Source: Capra hircus
Lineage: Eukaryota > Chordata > Mammalia > Artiodactyla > Bovidae
DNA: 64,000 nt
NCBI RefSeq assembly: GCF_001704415.2
Contig: NC_030831.1
Span: 42,392,134-42,456,133 of the forward strand
Reading direction: 5' to 3'
Shown here: piece after piece, positions 24,463 through 35,626 of the stretch
Numbering within the stretch: the stretch's first letter is position 1
How the letters are laid out: each line of letters begins with the position of its first letter
Program-made: the position numbers and the translations under genes
Notes under the pieces: model-generated
Told to the model about the DNA's origin: nothing
What the model saw: only the letters and a program-made list of their open reading frames with translations
Databases searched by the model: none

Positions 24463-24677
24463 AAGGTTTCCCTGGTAGCTCAGACAGTAAAGAATCTGCC
24501 TGTAATGTGGGGGACCCCGGTTAGATCCCTGGGCCAAGAAGATCCCCTGAAGGAGGAAATGACAACCCACTCCAATATTCTTGCCTGGGCTATCTCATGG
24601 ACAGAGGAGCCTGGTGGGGTATAGTCCATGGGGTCAGCAAAGAGTCGGACACAACTGAGCGACTAACAGACTAACAG
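24463..24677 (+). mobile_element. Bov-tA SINE, full length
   Basis: It starts 'aaggtttccctggtagctca', has the body 'caacccactccaatattctt' and ends 'cgactaacagactaacag', where the last motif is doubled. It inserted at the edge of a MIR. Confidence 0.93.
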
Positions 24678-25525
24678 TGGGTGAGCCAACAAGTGGGCTG
24701 TTCTTTTCTTGACACCATGGAAATTCTAGTGGGAGCCAGTGGTAACTTGTATGTGGAAGATGAAGAAGGGGAGAGGAAGAACAGGAACCTGGAGGACCTT
24801 GGCTTGGGCAGCTCTCAGATGGGGATGGTGCTGCTGTACCAAAAGTGGCAGGAGGCCAAGGGGGCTAGGGAGGAAGGAGACTGGGCTGTGTGTGCAGCAC
24901 CAGGAGGTCGAGGTAGAGCTTCCTAGTGGACGATCGGAAATAGGGCCCAGGGGAGAGGTCAGCTGGAGACCCAGCCTAGTCATGGGCTTGCTGCTCTTTA
25001 TGGAAACTAAGGGGAACGATGAGTCTTCAGTGAGTTAGTAAAGTGAGAAGAGATGATCCTGAAAACATTAACATCTATGAGGGGCATGGGTGGGGCCAGG
25101 CAAGCGGATGAGAAGGATGGTGAAAAGGTACCCAGCGTATCAAAAGGAGAAGGGACTCTCACATGAAAAGGAGTGATCTTTTCTTTTTTGAATAAAGAGG
25201 GAATTTTCAGTACTAACAAACAGAAAAAAGACTGGTAAGAAGACCTGGCTGGTTGGGAAGTCACAGACAAGCTTCACCACGACAGAGTGGAGGAGGACGA
25301 ACCTTGAGAGGGGCCCAGAGACACAGCAGAGAAAGCTGGACACTTGAGCGGGACCTGGAGTGTGTGGGTTGTGCCCGGCACAGGGAGGGAAAAGGCATTA
25401 GGGCAAAGGGAACAACATGAGGGGAAATCAGTTCCAAACCAAGACACTTGGAATCCAGTTAGAGCTCTTTGGGTTTTCACAGGCAACATGAAGTTGGCAA
25501 CACAAGTGTGTCAGGCCATGTGATG
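24678..25525. other. Purine-rich, possibly ancient repeat
   Basis: The plus strand is rich in GGAG, GAAG and AGAG over about 24740-25430 and reads loosely like old mammalian interspersed repeats, but I cannot name a family. Open frames are short and overlapping. Confidence 0.35.
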
Positions 25526-25622
25526 TTTGCAACATTTTAGAGAATCTTACGATTTTTCTTTTCGCTGCAGATGTAAGAACTGAGATTGGGAAAGCGAATT
25601 AGTGTTGTCCAAAGGGACATAG
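25526..25622 (-). repeat. MIR fragment (diverged)
   Basis: 'aacattttagagaatcttac', 'cgctgcagatgtaagaactg' and 'gattgggaaagcgaattagt' follow the antisense MIR core order. Confidence 0.5.
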
Positions 25623-25646
25623 GGTTTATTTCTTTATGAAAACAGA

Positions 25647-25768
25647 GTTGGGGCTTCACTGGTGGTCCAGTGGTTAAGACTCCACATTTCTGCAGGGAGC
25701 GTGAGTTCAATCCTGATTGGGGAACTAAGATCCCACATGCTACACAGAGTGGCTAAAAGAAAAGAAAA
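25647..25768 (+). mobile_element. CHR-type tRNA SINE, 3'-shortened, with TSD
   Basis: 'gggcttcactggtggtccag' then 'tggttaagactccacatttc', 'gtgagttcaatcctg' and 'ggggaactaagatcccacat' are features of the CHR SINEs of whales, hippos and ruminants, not of Bov-tA. The body stops after 'cacagagtggct' and goes into an AAAAG-type tail. A 9-bp duplication 'gaaaacaga' flanks it (25638-25646 and 25769-25777). Confidence 0.82.
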
Positions 25769-25777
25769 GAAAACAGA

Positions 25778-26094
25778 CTCGAGATCAGACTGTAAGTGGG
25801 GAGACTCTCCAGACAGATCTAGAGTTGTCATGATTTAGAAGGGTGACAAGTGTTGGCCACTGTGACAAATAACCCCAAAGATGGTATTAGCACCATCAGA
25901 TCTCAGTTCTCTCCTAGATCCTGGGGCCGGGGGGGGGGGGGGGGGGGTCCAGCAGCCCTCCTCCACAAGGAGACTTGGGGATCTATGTCCCTCATCCCTC
26001 AACCTCGTCTTCCTTCACTTCCAGCCACATGGACGGGACAAGAGACCACAGAGAAGTCATACTGGGCACATGAAGAATGAGATCCCGCCTTTGT
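25778..26094. other. Short unclassified stretch with poly(G)
   Basis: No gene. The only notable item is the G homopolymer. Confidence 0.45.
25929..25947 (+). repeat. Poly(G) tract, 19 bases
   Basis: Nineteen uninterrupted G bases follow 'ctggggcc'. Runs this long are rare, can form quadruplexes and are often mis-sequenced. Confidence 0.9.
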
Positions 26095-26528
26095 GACATG
26101 TCTAAACCTAGAGAGGATCACACTAAGTTAGTAAGTCAGACAGAAAAAGCAAACACCACATGCTATCATTCATACGTGGACTCTTAAAAAATAAAAACTG
26201 GACTCATACATATGGGAACAGATTGGGGGCAGCCGCCAGAGGTGGGGGGAGGGAGAGGGTGAAATGGGTGATGGGGTCAAAGGGCACAACTTCCAGTTAG
26301 AGAATGAGTGAGTCCTGGGGACTTAATGCACAGTGGGTTGCTACAAGGGTAAATCTTACAAGTTTTCATCACAAGAAAAACACTTTCTGTGAATTGTGTG
26401 TGGTGATGGATGCTAACTAAATGTACTATGGTGACCAATTCACAGTGAATATCAAGCCATTATGTCATACAGCTGAAACTAATATAATATTTGTCAATTG
26501 TATCTCAGTGAAATAAATAAAAATAAAA
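26095..26528 (+). mobile_element. L1 LINE 3' end, 5'-truncated
   Basis: 'aaacctagagaggatcacac', 'taagtcagacagaaaaagca', 'gtgatggatgctaactaaat' and 'gaatatcaagccattatgtc' mark the last part of ORF2 and the 3' untranslated region. It ends in 'aaataaataaaaataaaac'. No coding potential remains. Confidence 0.88.
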
Positions 26529-29007
26529 CAAAGCCCCCAAATTTCTGTTCCTAGAACTCTTTCTTAGACTGTGAGCACCTTGCCTACAGGGTTAAAGACA
26601 ACAGGAGAGTGTTGAGAGGTGAGCAGAAGTGAAGCCCAAGTGAAGTGGGTTTTTGGGGTAAAAGCAATTCAGAGGATGCCAGGGGAACCATTGCTGTGGC
26701 TGATGCTGTGGGGGCACCACACAGAGGAACCCCGAGTTGACCATGGAGCTGAGTGCACAGGGGGATTATTTCATGTCACAACAGTGCTGTGTCAAGACCC
26801 TATTTTGGCATATTCAACCAAGGACTCCTTATTTTTTTGTAGGAATAATATTATAAACATATTAACAACAATTCTAAGAACAAAAACGATACCTGCACAT
26901 CATTCTGCTCTAGTTTCCTTATTTCCTTGCAGTTTGTTTTAATCTGTGTGTAAATTCTTCATAGAGTGGCCCATAAGTGGCCTGACTGCCACAGCCAAGG
27001 CTTTCTCAGCTGAATGTCATGCAGACGAGGCCATAGGAGATTTCTGTTCATTTTGAGGTCATTGAGCTGAGTGGATAGACAGGCAATCAGCTTGCTAATC
27101 CTATGATATGGCAGCAGGCAGCCACATAGTAGGGATTCAAATTTGGCTGCTAATATTTTCATCTCCTTGAGTTAACGAAGAGGCTGGGTTGAGAAATTTA
27201 AAGTAATTCGAAACAGCTTAAAAATTCTCCTACATGCTCCGACTGATGTTACTGAGTTTACCAGAAAGAGAGAGAGAGAGAAAAAAAATGGAGCTCCACC
27301 ATCTATTGAAACGTTCAGTAACTTTCTCAGCTGTGACTGTGGCCTCTGGTCAGTCACAGGCCAGGCTGGTTCTCCTCTACCTTCAGGCAACTGACCTTGA
27401 ATACCGGGGACAGAAACTTGACCCTGGTTCCGCTCCTCTCAGGACCCAGCAGTGAGGCTTGGATGATGCACTTGTGTTTGGGGGAAGGATGGAACCCCCG
27501 AAACGGGAGCCTGCTCAAAACTTGAAAGCAGAGCTGGGTTTTCATGTCGCCTTTATGTTTTATGAGTGTTGGGAACATGCTGGCTGTTTACTAATTATCA
27601 AAGCGGGTTTTATGACTTCCCTAAAGGAAAACAAAAAAGGAAAGGATCCAAGTGCATATTCTTCTCGGCCTGGGATGAAAGCTTGACCTTTTGTGCCCTT
27701 AGGGACGGGGTGGTTTGCAGCCCTGGAAAATAAAACTCGGGATACATGTTCAGGAAGGCGGGAGCCTTTGAAGTGAGAAGCCAAACAGGAACAGCTGTCT
27801 TGATGGCGCTGCCACGCTGGCCTGGCGTGACAGACCGGTCCACGCACCGCTGCTGGCTTCCCACGGAGCTTTGCAGATGTCCCGTGGACACTCAGTGCCG
27901 ATTAACAAAGGACACATTCAACAAGCCCCAGACCCCAAGGGCATCTCCTTGTCTCTCCCAGAGAAAATAACACGGCCTCATTCTCCCCACAACCAGAACC
28001 AGACTTGCATGGAAGCCTCAGAAACAAGGAAAATAGAAGCAGAGAACACGCTGTTACCGCTGAAAATCTCATTATGATGATTTAAGACTCAATCAAGTTT
28101 GACTGGAACAAAAACACTTCTGCCTCTTTAAGCTTCTGAGGCCTTGGAACTGGCATAGAGTGGAAAAATATCTTCTGTGAGGAAATTTTTATTTTCTCAT
28201 TGGGATCTACGTATTAGGTTAAGTGCCATCAATCACCATCGAAAAATTAGCATAAAACATTCTTTTCCCTGGAGAGGATGTGGAAACCCTTGGAGCTCGT
28301 CACTTACCATAACCACTGGGCCGCAGTATTTATTTGCATTCTTACTTTGGTCTCTTTTCAATGGACAGGCCCTTTACGGCTTCCTTCCTGTTTCTATCAG
28401 CGGAAATTGAACAGTCGAAAAATGGTAAATAACTTAGCTCTCTCGGTTCCCAAGGCTGAGGTCCTTTCTTTTATTTTCTCTTAAAAATTAGTTCTGCTAT
28501 ATGGCTTTCTAAAAATAAAGTTTAGGGTTGCCTTTATTGTTCTAGCTTTGTGTTATCCTGTTTGAAGTCTTTATGACAATATGCTATTTCCAGTGAAAAA
28601 TACGATCTATGGGAAGTGAGTTCTATAAATGGACTCACAGGAGTCGTGACACATGAAGTTCAAGGTGGCCTCTTATCACTGTGATGGCAGGTAACATGTG
28701 GCAGTCCCTCGCCTCTGCCCCCTGCTCCACCTGTATGGAGCCGCTAGTCTCAGGCAGACATGTCACCTCCGTCAGGTCTCCCTGTCTGGGGCTGGAGTTA
28801 GAGCCCCTCCTCCTTTCCTCTCCCGCTTCGCTTCACTCTGGGTTACAAGCCTTTCAACTTTGCTTGTGGTTTTCTCAACGTGCCAGATTCCCACCTGCCT
28901 CCAAGACCCACACACCACAATCCTCCTCCTGAGAAAAGTCCTTCCCTCGCTGTTTCCTTGCGAACATTCAGAAGTTCCCAAATCTGTTCTCTTGAAATTG
29001 CTTCTTG
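26529..29007. other. 2.5-kb stretch with nothing recognised
   Basis: No repeats except a small (AG)n/A run at 27267-27288. Open frames reach only 107 codons. No splice-coding pattern stands out. Confidence 0.45.
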
Positions 29008-29104
29008 CAAAGCGGATGTTTAAGGACATCCTCCCAGTTGGCTGCAGACGTGCGAGTGGCAGTCGTGTAAGTGACGCAGAGAGTTTGGTCTTGGGGTTAT
29101 CACC
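29008..29104 (+). repeat. Direct duplication, copy 1
   Basis: Copy of a segment that recurs at 29545-29668. Both arms share 'tttaaggacatcctcccag', 'ggcagtcgtgtaagtgac' and 'ggtcttggggttatcacc'. Confidence 0.85.
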
Positions 29105-29138
29105 AGCTTTAACTCCAGTTGTTTGTGTGGATGCATTG

Positions 29139-29245
29139 TCCTGAACCGTGAGCTCCTCCAGGGCCAAGACTGTGTCTTAATCACCCCCTCCCAGCTCTGG
29201 TGGACACCAGGTAGTCAACAGGTGCCTCGTAAATGTCCGATGAGC
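29139..29245 (+). repeat. L2/MIR-like 3' end fragment
   Basis: 'gtgagctcctccagggccaa', 'gactgtgtcttaatcacc' and 'tcaacaggtgcctcgtaaat' resemble the conserved 3' tail of ancient L2-type elements. Confidence 0.5.
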
Positions 29246-29544
29246 AGATGGGTCATGTCCACCAATTATACCTCTTGAGGTTGGTTCCCAGTGGCAGGTT
29301 TTATAGAATCGCGCTGGAGCAAACTCTGCATGGACAGCCTCAGGGGATGTTTATTTTAACAAGCACAGTGATCCAGGGATTAGAAGACACCAGATCAGGG
29401 AGATAGCCACCTCCTCCCCCCAGGGATTCTGGGCATAGCAGGTATGAAGGAGGCTCAGAACTACACCCTCCTCCCGTGACCACACCCAGGAGGGAACCAG
29501 AACTCAAACCATTGGCGTTGCCGAGAGAGGTGAGTTCAACCAGC
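29246..29544. other. Unclassified spacer between duplicate arms
   Basis: No recognised feature. Confidence 0.45.
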
Positions 29545-29668
29545 GAAGCGGCTGTTTAAGGACATCCTCCCAGCACCTCCCAGTCACCAGCACCTGGGTG
29601 GCCTGGCTGTAGACGTGTGAGCGGCAGTCGTGTAAGTGACACAGAGGGTTGGTCTTGGGGTTATCACC
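29545..29668 (+). repeat. Direct duplication, copy 2 with 27-28-bp insert
   Basis: Same segment as 29008-29104, but with 27-28 extra bases after 'tttaaggacatcctcccag'. The insert itself repeats CACC, CTCCCAG and CCAGCACC motifs. Outside it the arms are about 90 % identical by eye. Confidence 0.85.
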
Positions 29669-29691
29669 TTGCCGAGCAGGGACCAGTGGGG

Positions 29692-29908
29692 GCGCTGTGC
29701 TGTGCTGCTAAGTCGTTCAGTCCTGTCTGACTCTTTGAGAGCCCATGGACTCTAGCCTGCCAGGCTCCTCTGTCCATGGGGTTTCCCAGGCAAGGATACT
29801 GGAGTGGGTTGCCATGCTCTCCTCCAGTGGATCTTTCTGACCCAGGGATTGAACCCGAGTCTCTTACATTTCCTGCAGGTTATTTACCACTAGTGCCACC
29901 GAAGCTGT
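29692..29908 (-). mobile_element. Bov-tA SINE, full length
   Basis: The minus-strand copy runs from the tRNA head near 29900 ('accactagtgccaccgaagc' on the plus strand) to the 3' end 'gctgctaagtcgttcagtcc'. No clear duplication flanks it. Confidence 0.93.
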
Positions 29909-31944
29909 CAGAAGACAGGATCCTGGAGATTTTTACTTCCCACAAATGATATCGACCCCCCACCCCTCCTAATTCTAACCTTTGCTTTGTTGCTCTTGAT
30001 AGAAATGATCTGTGGATAAGACTTTGCCATAAAATGGGCTTTCTGCGTCCTAAGCTTCTTTGTGCCCAACCCCCAGTCTGGGAGATGGCTGCTCATTGTA
30101 TCTTTTCTTATTACTTGGTGGAGCCGCCAGAATTAGCCATGGGGAAGGATCCCTTTCTGATTCATTTTCAATTATCAGAAGATTTGCCAGGCTTTCGGGA
30201 GGGGACCTTGCTCATCCCTGACGCCCTGCGAAATCCCCAGAGTGAGCCTCTTTTATCTCTTTCTGGATGTCCTGCTTCCCCGCATGCCACACTGCGCTGG
30301 CTAAATAAACGGGTAAGTCTAGCTTTTGTGTCCTGCTAATCCTTTTATTTCCTAAATCTTATTTAATCTGAGCAGCTTCCTTTCATCTCTTTAACTGTCC
30401 CCAGGGTCACCCTCGCATCTCATCAGCCGTCCTTGAAAATGCTGGGTAGAGTTGAAAGGGTTCCCGTAGTGTCCCCGAGTCTCGATGGATTCCAGGCAGG
30501 CCAGGCCACACTGACCAAGGGGCAGAGTGGGGACAGACCCCTCCTGGGCGCCCATGGCCCTGGGTGATGCCCACCGGTGGTGGAACCAGCCACTGACCTC
30601 TAGGCTGTGAGAGAAAGAGGCTGTGTTTCTGACCTGGAAGACATGAGGACATGGCCAATGACAATATTAAGTTGGGCTCAAAGAAACACAGTAGTGCTAG
30701 TTCATGCTAATGAATTTTATTTTTGTCTAACAAAGTTTGGGTTTGAAGGAAATAGAATAGTGATTAATACAATGCCACTGCTTAAAGATACCCAACAAGC
30801 AACTCCACATAGATCCAAAATGAACATTTCTGTTCCGGTGCCTACTAGATGCTTGTTCGGACGAAGCATGATATAGAATCACTGAAACACCTGCCCCATG
30901 CGTTTATGATGTTTATCATCACGGTCTTTTTGCTGAACTTTGTTTTGGTTTGACCCCCAGGTACATGGGCCGTCTTCTCGGTTCTGAGACTCTGCCTCGT
31001 GGCCTGTTCCTGGGTTGCTGGATTTATTAATTCTGCCTTCGGGAGAGTAGCTGAAAATTTCTGAACTAGGAGGTGGAAGTGTTGAGGTTTCACTGAACTT
31101 TGACTTGGTCTGTCAGCACCTGTCTGGCTTTAGCTAAGCCTTGGTGACTCCCAGCACTTTTGTAACGTAAACCAGGAAAATTATTTGGCCCTTGCAGGAC
31201 TGAGTGAGGATTAGAGGGGATGAAAACTGGAGCAGCTGAAGCGAGTGACACACAGGAGGGGAAAACAAATGTCAGTTCCCACTGCCTACAAGGTTCTCTT
31301 GAGGGAGGATTCATGAGAGATGTGTGTGTAAGAGACCCATACTCCGCACAGACAGTAGGGACACCAGTGGTGTTTGCACATGCCTTGTGTACAAACGGGG
31401 TTATAAACTGCGTGAATTTTAAGGATATTGGTGAGGGTGTCCCCGCCTTGCCAAGAACCTGGAAATAATCATACCTATACAAATGTGGAGGAAAGGTGTA
31501 TCTCCAAGGCTAATGTGATGAGTGGTTGGATTCTAGTTTAATTAACTCATATTGGGGTCAATCAAGAGAGAGACTTTCTTCCCAGATGAGTCAGTGGGGT
31601 AGAGAACGTGAGGGAGGTGGAGAGGCAGATTGGCATGGCAGCTGACTCCCCGGGAAGCAAGATGCTCTCTGTGAAGGGCATACACTCTCTGCCCTGCAGC
31701 ATCAAGGCTCCATCCTGCTCCACTGTGTCGCCAAGCACCTTTGCTTCCAGAGAGAGAAGGGAGATGCCCCTGGTGGAAATGACACATTTACCCAAATTCT
31801 CTGGGTTCTTAAGCTATGGAAACATTCCCCAGGAGAATGGTTCTATTCTGTGAGAAGTTTTCAGAAGTCTACTTTAATCTCAGTGTAAATCTAGAAAAAT
31901 CACTTGTTTTAGAGAATTTTAAAACATCTGAATTGCCCTATGAC
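29909..31944. other. Gene-free stretch, one exon-like unit
   Basis: No repeats recognised in 2 kb. 30002-30312 is bounded by splice-like signals and is open in one frame (see findings), but I cannot name a product. The rest shows nothing. Confidence 0.45.
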
Positions 31945-32147
31945 AAGGCTCAGTCGGTAAAGAATCTGCCTGCAATGCAGGAGATCTGGGTTCGATCCCT
32001 AGGTCGGGAATATCCCCTGGAGGAGGGAATGGCCACCCACTCCAGTCTTTTTGTCTGGAGAATCCCATGGACAGAGGAGCCTGCTGGGCTACAGTCCACG
32101 GAGTCACAAAGAGTCGGACATGACTGAAGTGACTTAGCACACACACC
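31945..32147 (+). mobile_element. Bov-tA SINE, near full length
   Basis: 'ggctcagtcggtaaagaatc' and 'gggttcgatccctaggt' form the head. The body ends 'gacttagcacacacaccc' with a short CA tail. Confidence 0.93.
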
Positions 32148-34140
32148 CGTGGGAAAACACATGACATTGGGCCGAGGTCTGGGGACCTAGTTCCGTGGCA
32201 GCATCTGCCAGCCCAGTGCTGGACCAGCCTTTAGAAACGGCCCTGCATTATCCGGGATGGGAACTAGGTATAAGGAGGGCAGGAGTGTGGTCTGGAAAAG
32301 GTCTTCCCTTACAGCTGGCCTCCGGGATGGGCCCTTTGTTCCTGACCTGGAACTGAGCCTCTGTCTCCTGCTCAGGTCTTGGGGCGGCAGCCATGTGGGT
32401 GCCAGGGAGCCCAGCCCAGCTCCCACCTTCCCATGGGAACGGGAGGAAGAAACAACAAAGAAAATGCCAAGAAAATCAGCCCATCAGCCAGGAAGCCCCG
32501 GGGCCTTTGCTCAGCCGCACAGGCCACCACGGATGCGTCAGGTGTTCAGAAGACCCAGGAAGGGGCGGCCATTGCTCCACCTGGTGGCCCCGGGGAGGAG
32601 GCAGGAGAGGGGGCTGAGAAGTCACTCAGAGGCTGTCCTCAGGTGGAGGTTTACCGGGACCACTTGGTGTGTAGGGCAGGTTCATGGAGGCCCAAACAGC
32701 GACCCCCACCCATCTGGGGATGCTGTCTGCAGACCAGGGGGCCCTGGGCATGTGGTCCTCTCCGAGACCGAGGACCACTGTCCACACCTGCCCTGCCACA
32801 CAGAAAGGACCCTGCCAGCTCTGTGACAACACGCAAGTGCCCAGTGACTCTCCACCTGGATGGGGGATGAAGGGGGACAGCCAGACAGTGGACTGTTATG
32901 GAGACACCCCGGAGCAGAGGTGCCTGGCAAGGAGCGCTGGTGGTATTGGGCTCCCCTTCCCTCTGTGCGGCACGTCAGGGAGACTGACTACAGAAGAGAA
33001 CCTGCTCAGCTGGCTCTCAGAAAAGGAAAATGCTGGGATGAGGTGGATGGTGGGGAAGAGACAAAGAGGCTGTCACTCCCGGCTGGGGGTCGGGGGTGTC
33101 CTCCGGGGAGCCGCAGGCCCCTCCTCATACCCTCATTACCGCTGTGGCCACATCCCCGGCGGGGTGCCCACATCACTGGGGTCTCTCGGGAGCCCAGCCT
33201 CCACTCCCCGCTCTGTCTTGCCTTGTGTGCCCGCCTGGCCGGACAAGGGCCTTCAGTGAGGGACTTGGCCACCAGCCCCCTGTGGCAGAGAGTCCGAGAG
33301 GGAGGCGGGATCATTTCAGTAAGAGAAGGAAGTGGTGAAGCAGCTCGTGACGGTGGCCGCCCTCTCGGAAGTGTCTGAGGGTGGAGGGCAGCGTGGCCTG
33401 GCCGCCTTCAGGTGCCCTTTGGAGATCCTGGTGCAGATGTCTGTGGCGGAGACTCTGAGCAAGACCCGTCCCAGGGCACTGGCTCACGAAATTTCAGGCT
33501 GGCTCTGCACCCACACCATTGGGAATTTGCACCCTGAGTTCAAGGATGCTGAGATGTTGGAAGAAAGTGAATCAAGGATAGAAGGTGCTGGGTCACTTTG
33601 GCTGGGCTGCATCCCTCTCGTGGTACATGTCATCGGAGTGGCTGGCAAACTAGTTTTGAAAATGGATCAAACAGAGTTAATCCTTCCAATAAACCCTTCT
33701 GTGAATGTGAGAACTTATACTCTATAAAGTTTTATCCAAAGTGGTGGGAGCAGCGCCATCCATGGGAACACACAGAATTTCTCCTGGGAATGAACAATCT
33801 GGGTTCCAGGTGACCCCATTATGTAGTCTTGGGCCCGAGGCCAGGTTGGAAAAACAACAGTGAGGTTGGAACTTCAGGGGTGATGCAGGGCTTGCAGCTC
33901 CAAAGGGGCCTGCCAGTCGGGGATCCATCAGCGCCAGCTGTGGGGCGCTGGCCAGGGACCCAATTCTAGGCACTAGGCTCGTGACTAGACCCTCGTCCAT
34001 TTCTTCCAGCTCCCTAGGCTGCCAGCACCCAAGAGTGGATTAGAAAGACTAACTCTTGGTGCATTGGATAAGCAACCAGCACCTGAAAGACCCAGGACAC
34101 CTTGGTCTCCTAGACCTTATGAATTTTAGGATGCTGACAG
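32148..34140. other. GC-rich gene-free stretch
   Basis: Many overlapping frames on both strands (up to 191 codons) at 32257-33727. No family recognised. It contains one arm of a 57-bp inverted pair at 33524-33580. Confidence 0.4.
33524..33580 (+). repeat. 57-bp inverted pair, arm A
   Basis: Matches the reverse complement of 35097-35153 at 51 of 57 positions. It lies inside an open frame (33332-33727) and would read NL-PEFKDAEM-EESESR, with the dashes variable between arms. Confidence 0.85.
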
Positions 34141-34265
34141 AACACTCACACACATTCATATATATACGCACAAATATTCACACACACTCTCACCCATGTA
34201 CTTACACACACCCCACATAGACACACACATGACATCCACAGACACGCAGCTCACACACATACCCA
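34141..34265 (+). repeat. Degenerate CA-rich repeat
   Basis: Interrupted CACA, CATA and CACC units ('tcacacacattcatatatat' and similar). An old dinucleotide array. Confidence 0.85.
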
Positions 34266-34519
34266 CAGCCTGCCACCGATGTTGCAACCAGAACAAAATG
34301 GTCTGCTTGCAGGGAGGGGACAAGGGTGTTTGTGGAGATGGGAGGACGCCAGCAGAGCAAAGAGATTCTGAAGCCTCTTTGTTTTCCACATCCCGAGAAG
34401 GATAAATCATATCTGCCTGGCAGAAAACTTATTTTCCATGAAAAAAGAGGGAAACCCTGTTGATAATCTAAGTCATTGATGGGTTGTGGAAAGTATGAAA
34501 GCAGGAAAGAATCTTTGGA

Positions 34520-34555
34520 ATCACACAGGCATGCACACACGCACAGACACACGCG

Positions 34556-34597
<42 letters not shown>
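34520..34597 (+). repeat. (AC)n microsatellite
   Basis: An imperfect leader of about 37 bases with GCAC and GAC interruptions leads into about 41 bases of perfect AC (34557-34597). Confidence 0.95.
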
Positions 34598-34598
<1 letters not shown>

Positions 34599-35096
34599 CT
34601 CACTCATGCATTTGCAATCTGAGACTACCCTCAGATTTCTTTCTCTTGATAAAGAAGCTCTTTTATTTTCTACAGAAACCTAAGAGCAGGGTGGAAGTTA
34701 TCAAACTATCTGGTCCAGTTCAAATTATTTTCCCCTTGAACCATAATTTTACCAAAACATCTTCACTTTCCTATATTAAATATAAAGCAGATTGAAAGGA
34801 ATGTCCAACCCCATAGTTCACACTTTTCCAAACAGCTTATGTTTACCTGTGTTCTGTGTTTGCCCCTTCGGAAAGAAATATTTCTCTCCAAGACCAAGCC
34901 TGAGATGAGGGAAGCCCTTGAAGCGGGGTTCCTGGTGAGACCTTAACTGTGGGCAGAAAAACCCCGGAGTGACCGCGGTTAGATGCAAGCTGGTGCAGAG
35001 GATGGTGGTCCTTGGAAGTGAACCTCAGAGAAAAAGTGGTTCTGGCCTCGGGGTAGCCCTGCCAGGGACCTGGACCATGAGCAGGAGCATGAATCA
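34598..35096. other. Unclassified stretch
   Basis: No repeat or gene recognised. Confidence 0.45.
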
Positions 35097-35153
35097 TACC
35101 CTCGATTCACTTTCCTCCGACATCTCAGCATCCTTGAACTCAGGGAGCAAGTT
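35097..35153 (-). repeat. 57-bp inverted pair, arm B
   Basis: Reverse complement of 33524-33580 at 89 % identity. On the minus strand it lies in an open frame (35094-35330) in the same reading phase, ending at a stop just after the match. Confidence 0.85.
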
Positions 35154-35335
35154 TGCAGTCTCTTGGTGAGACCACTGGGCTTTTGCACAAAAATGCTGAT
35201 CATCTACTTTGGGAAAACCCTGTCGCTTGGGTCCCCGAATCTTTGGACTTTGAGCTCGTGGTGGCGGGGTCCTGGCCGAGGGACAGGCAGCCTCTCCAGG
35301 AACCATCCAGGTTGTAGTGACCAGGCCCACATGTG
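35154..35335. other. Short unclassified spacer
   Basis: Nothing recognised between the inverted-pair arm and the tandem duplication. Confidence 0.4.
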
Positions 35336-35475
35336 CCTCCTCCTGAGGAAAGTGGCCAGAGGGGTCCTGTGTCCATCAGACTGTGAGGCCCTTGCTCTCC
35401 ACTCAACTTCCATTCTGGGGCCCCGAGCTTCTGTGTCTACTCGAGGTACTGGGGAGCAGTGGTGGATAAACTCCC
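35336..35475 (+). repeat. Tandem duplication, unit 1 (140 bp)
   Basis: Starts 'cctcctcctgaggaaagtgg', contains 'gtgtccatcagactgtgagg' and ends 'gtggtggataaactccc'. The next unit repeats this order. Confidence 0.88.
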
Positions 35476-35626
35476 CCTCCTCCTGAGGCAAGTGGACGGC
35501 AAACTCTGTGTCCATCAGACTGTGAGGCCCTCACTCTCCCTTCAGCTTCCACCCTATAAATCTATTGGAGCTCTGAGCTTCTGGGTCCACTCAAAGTACC
35601 CAGGGAGCAGTGATGGATAAATTCCC
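35476..35626 (+). repeat. Tandem duplication, unit 2 (151 bp)
   Basis: Starts 'cctcctcctgaggcaagtgg', contains 'gtgtccatcagactgtgagg' and ends 'agtgatggataaattccc'. Identity to unit 1 is roughly 80 % by eye, with a small insertion near 'ctataaatctattgg'. Confidence 0.88.

Noticed and set aside
24740..25430. Purine-rich stretch as a coding exon (81-99-codon frames)
   Set aside because: Frames are short, repetitive in GAG and AGG codons and overlapping. It reads more like ancient repeat sequence.
32257..33378. Cluster of four plus-strand frames of 163-191 codons
   Set aside because: They occupy competing frames of the same DNA with minus-strand frames as well. Composition explains them; only the short inverted pair further on was kept as a finding.
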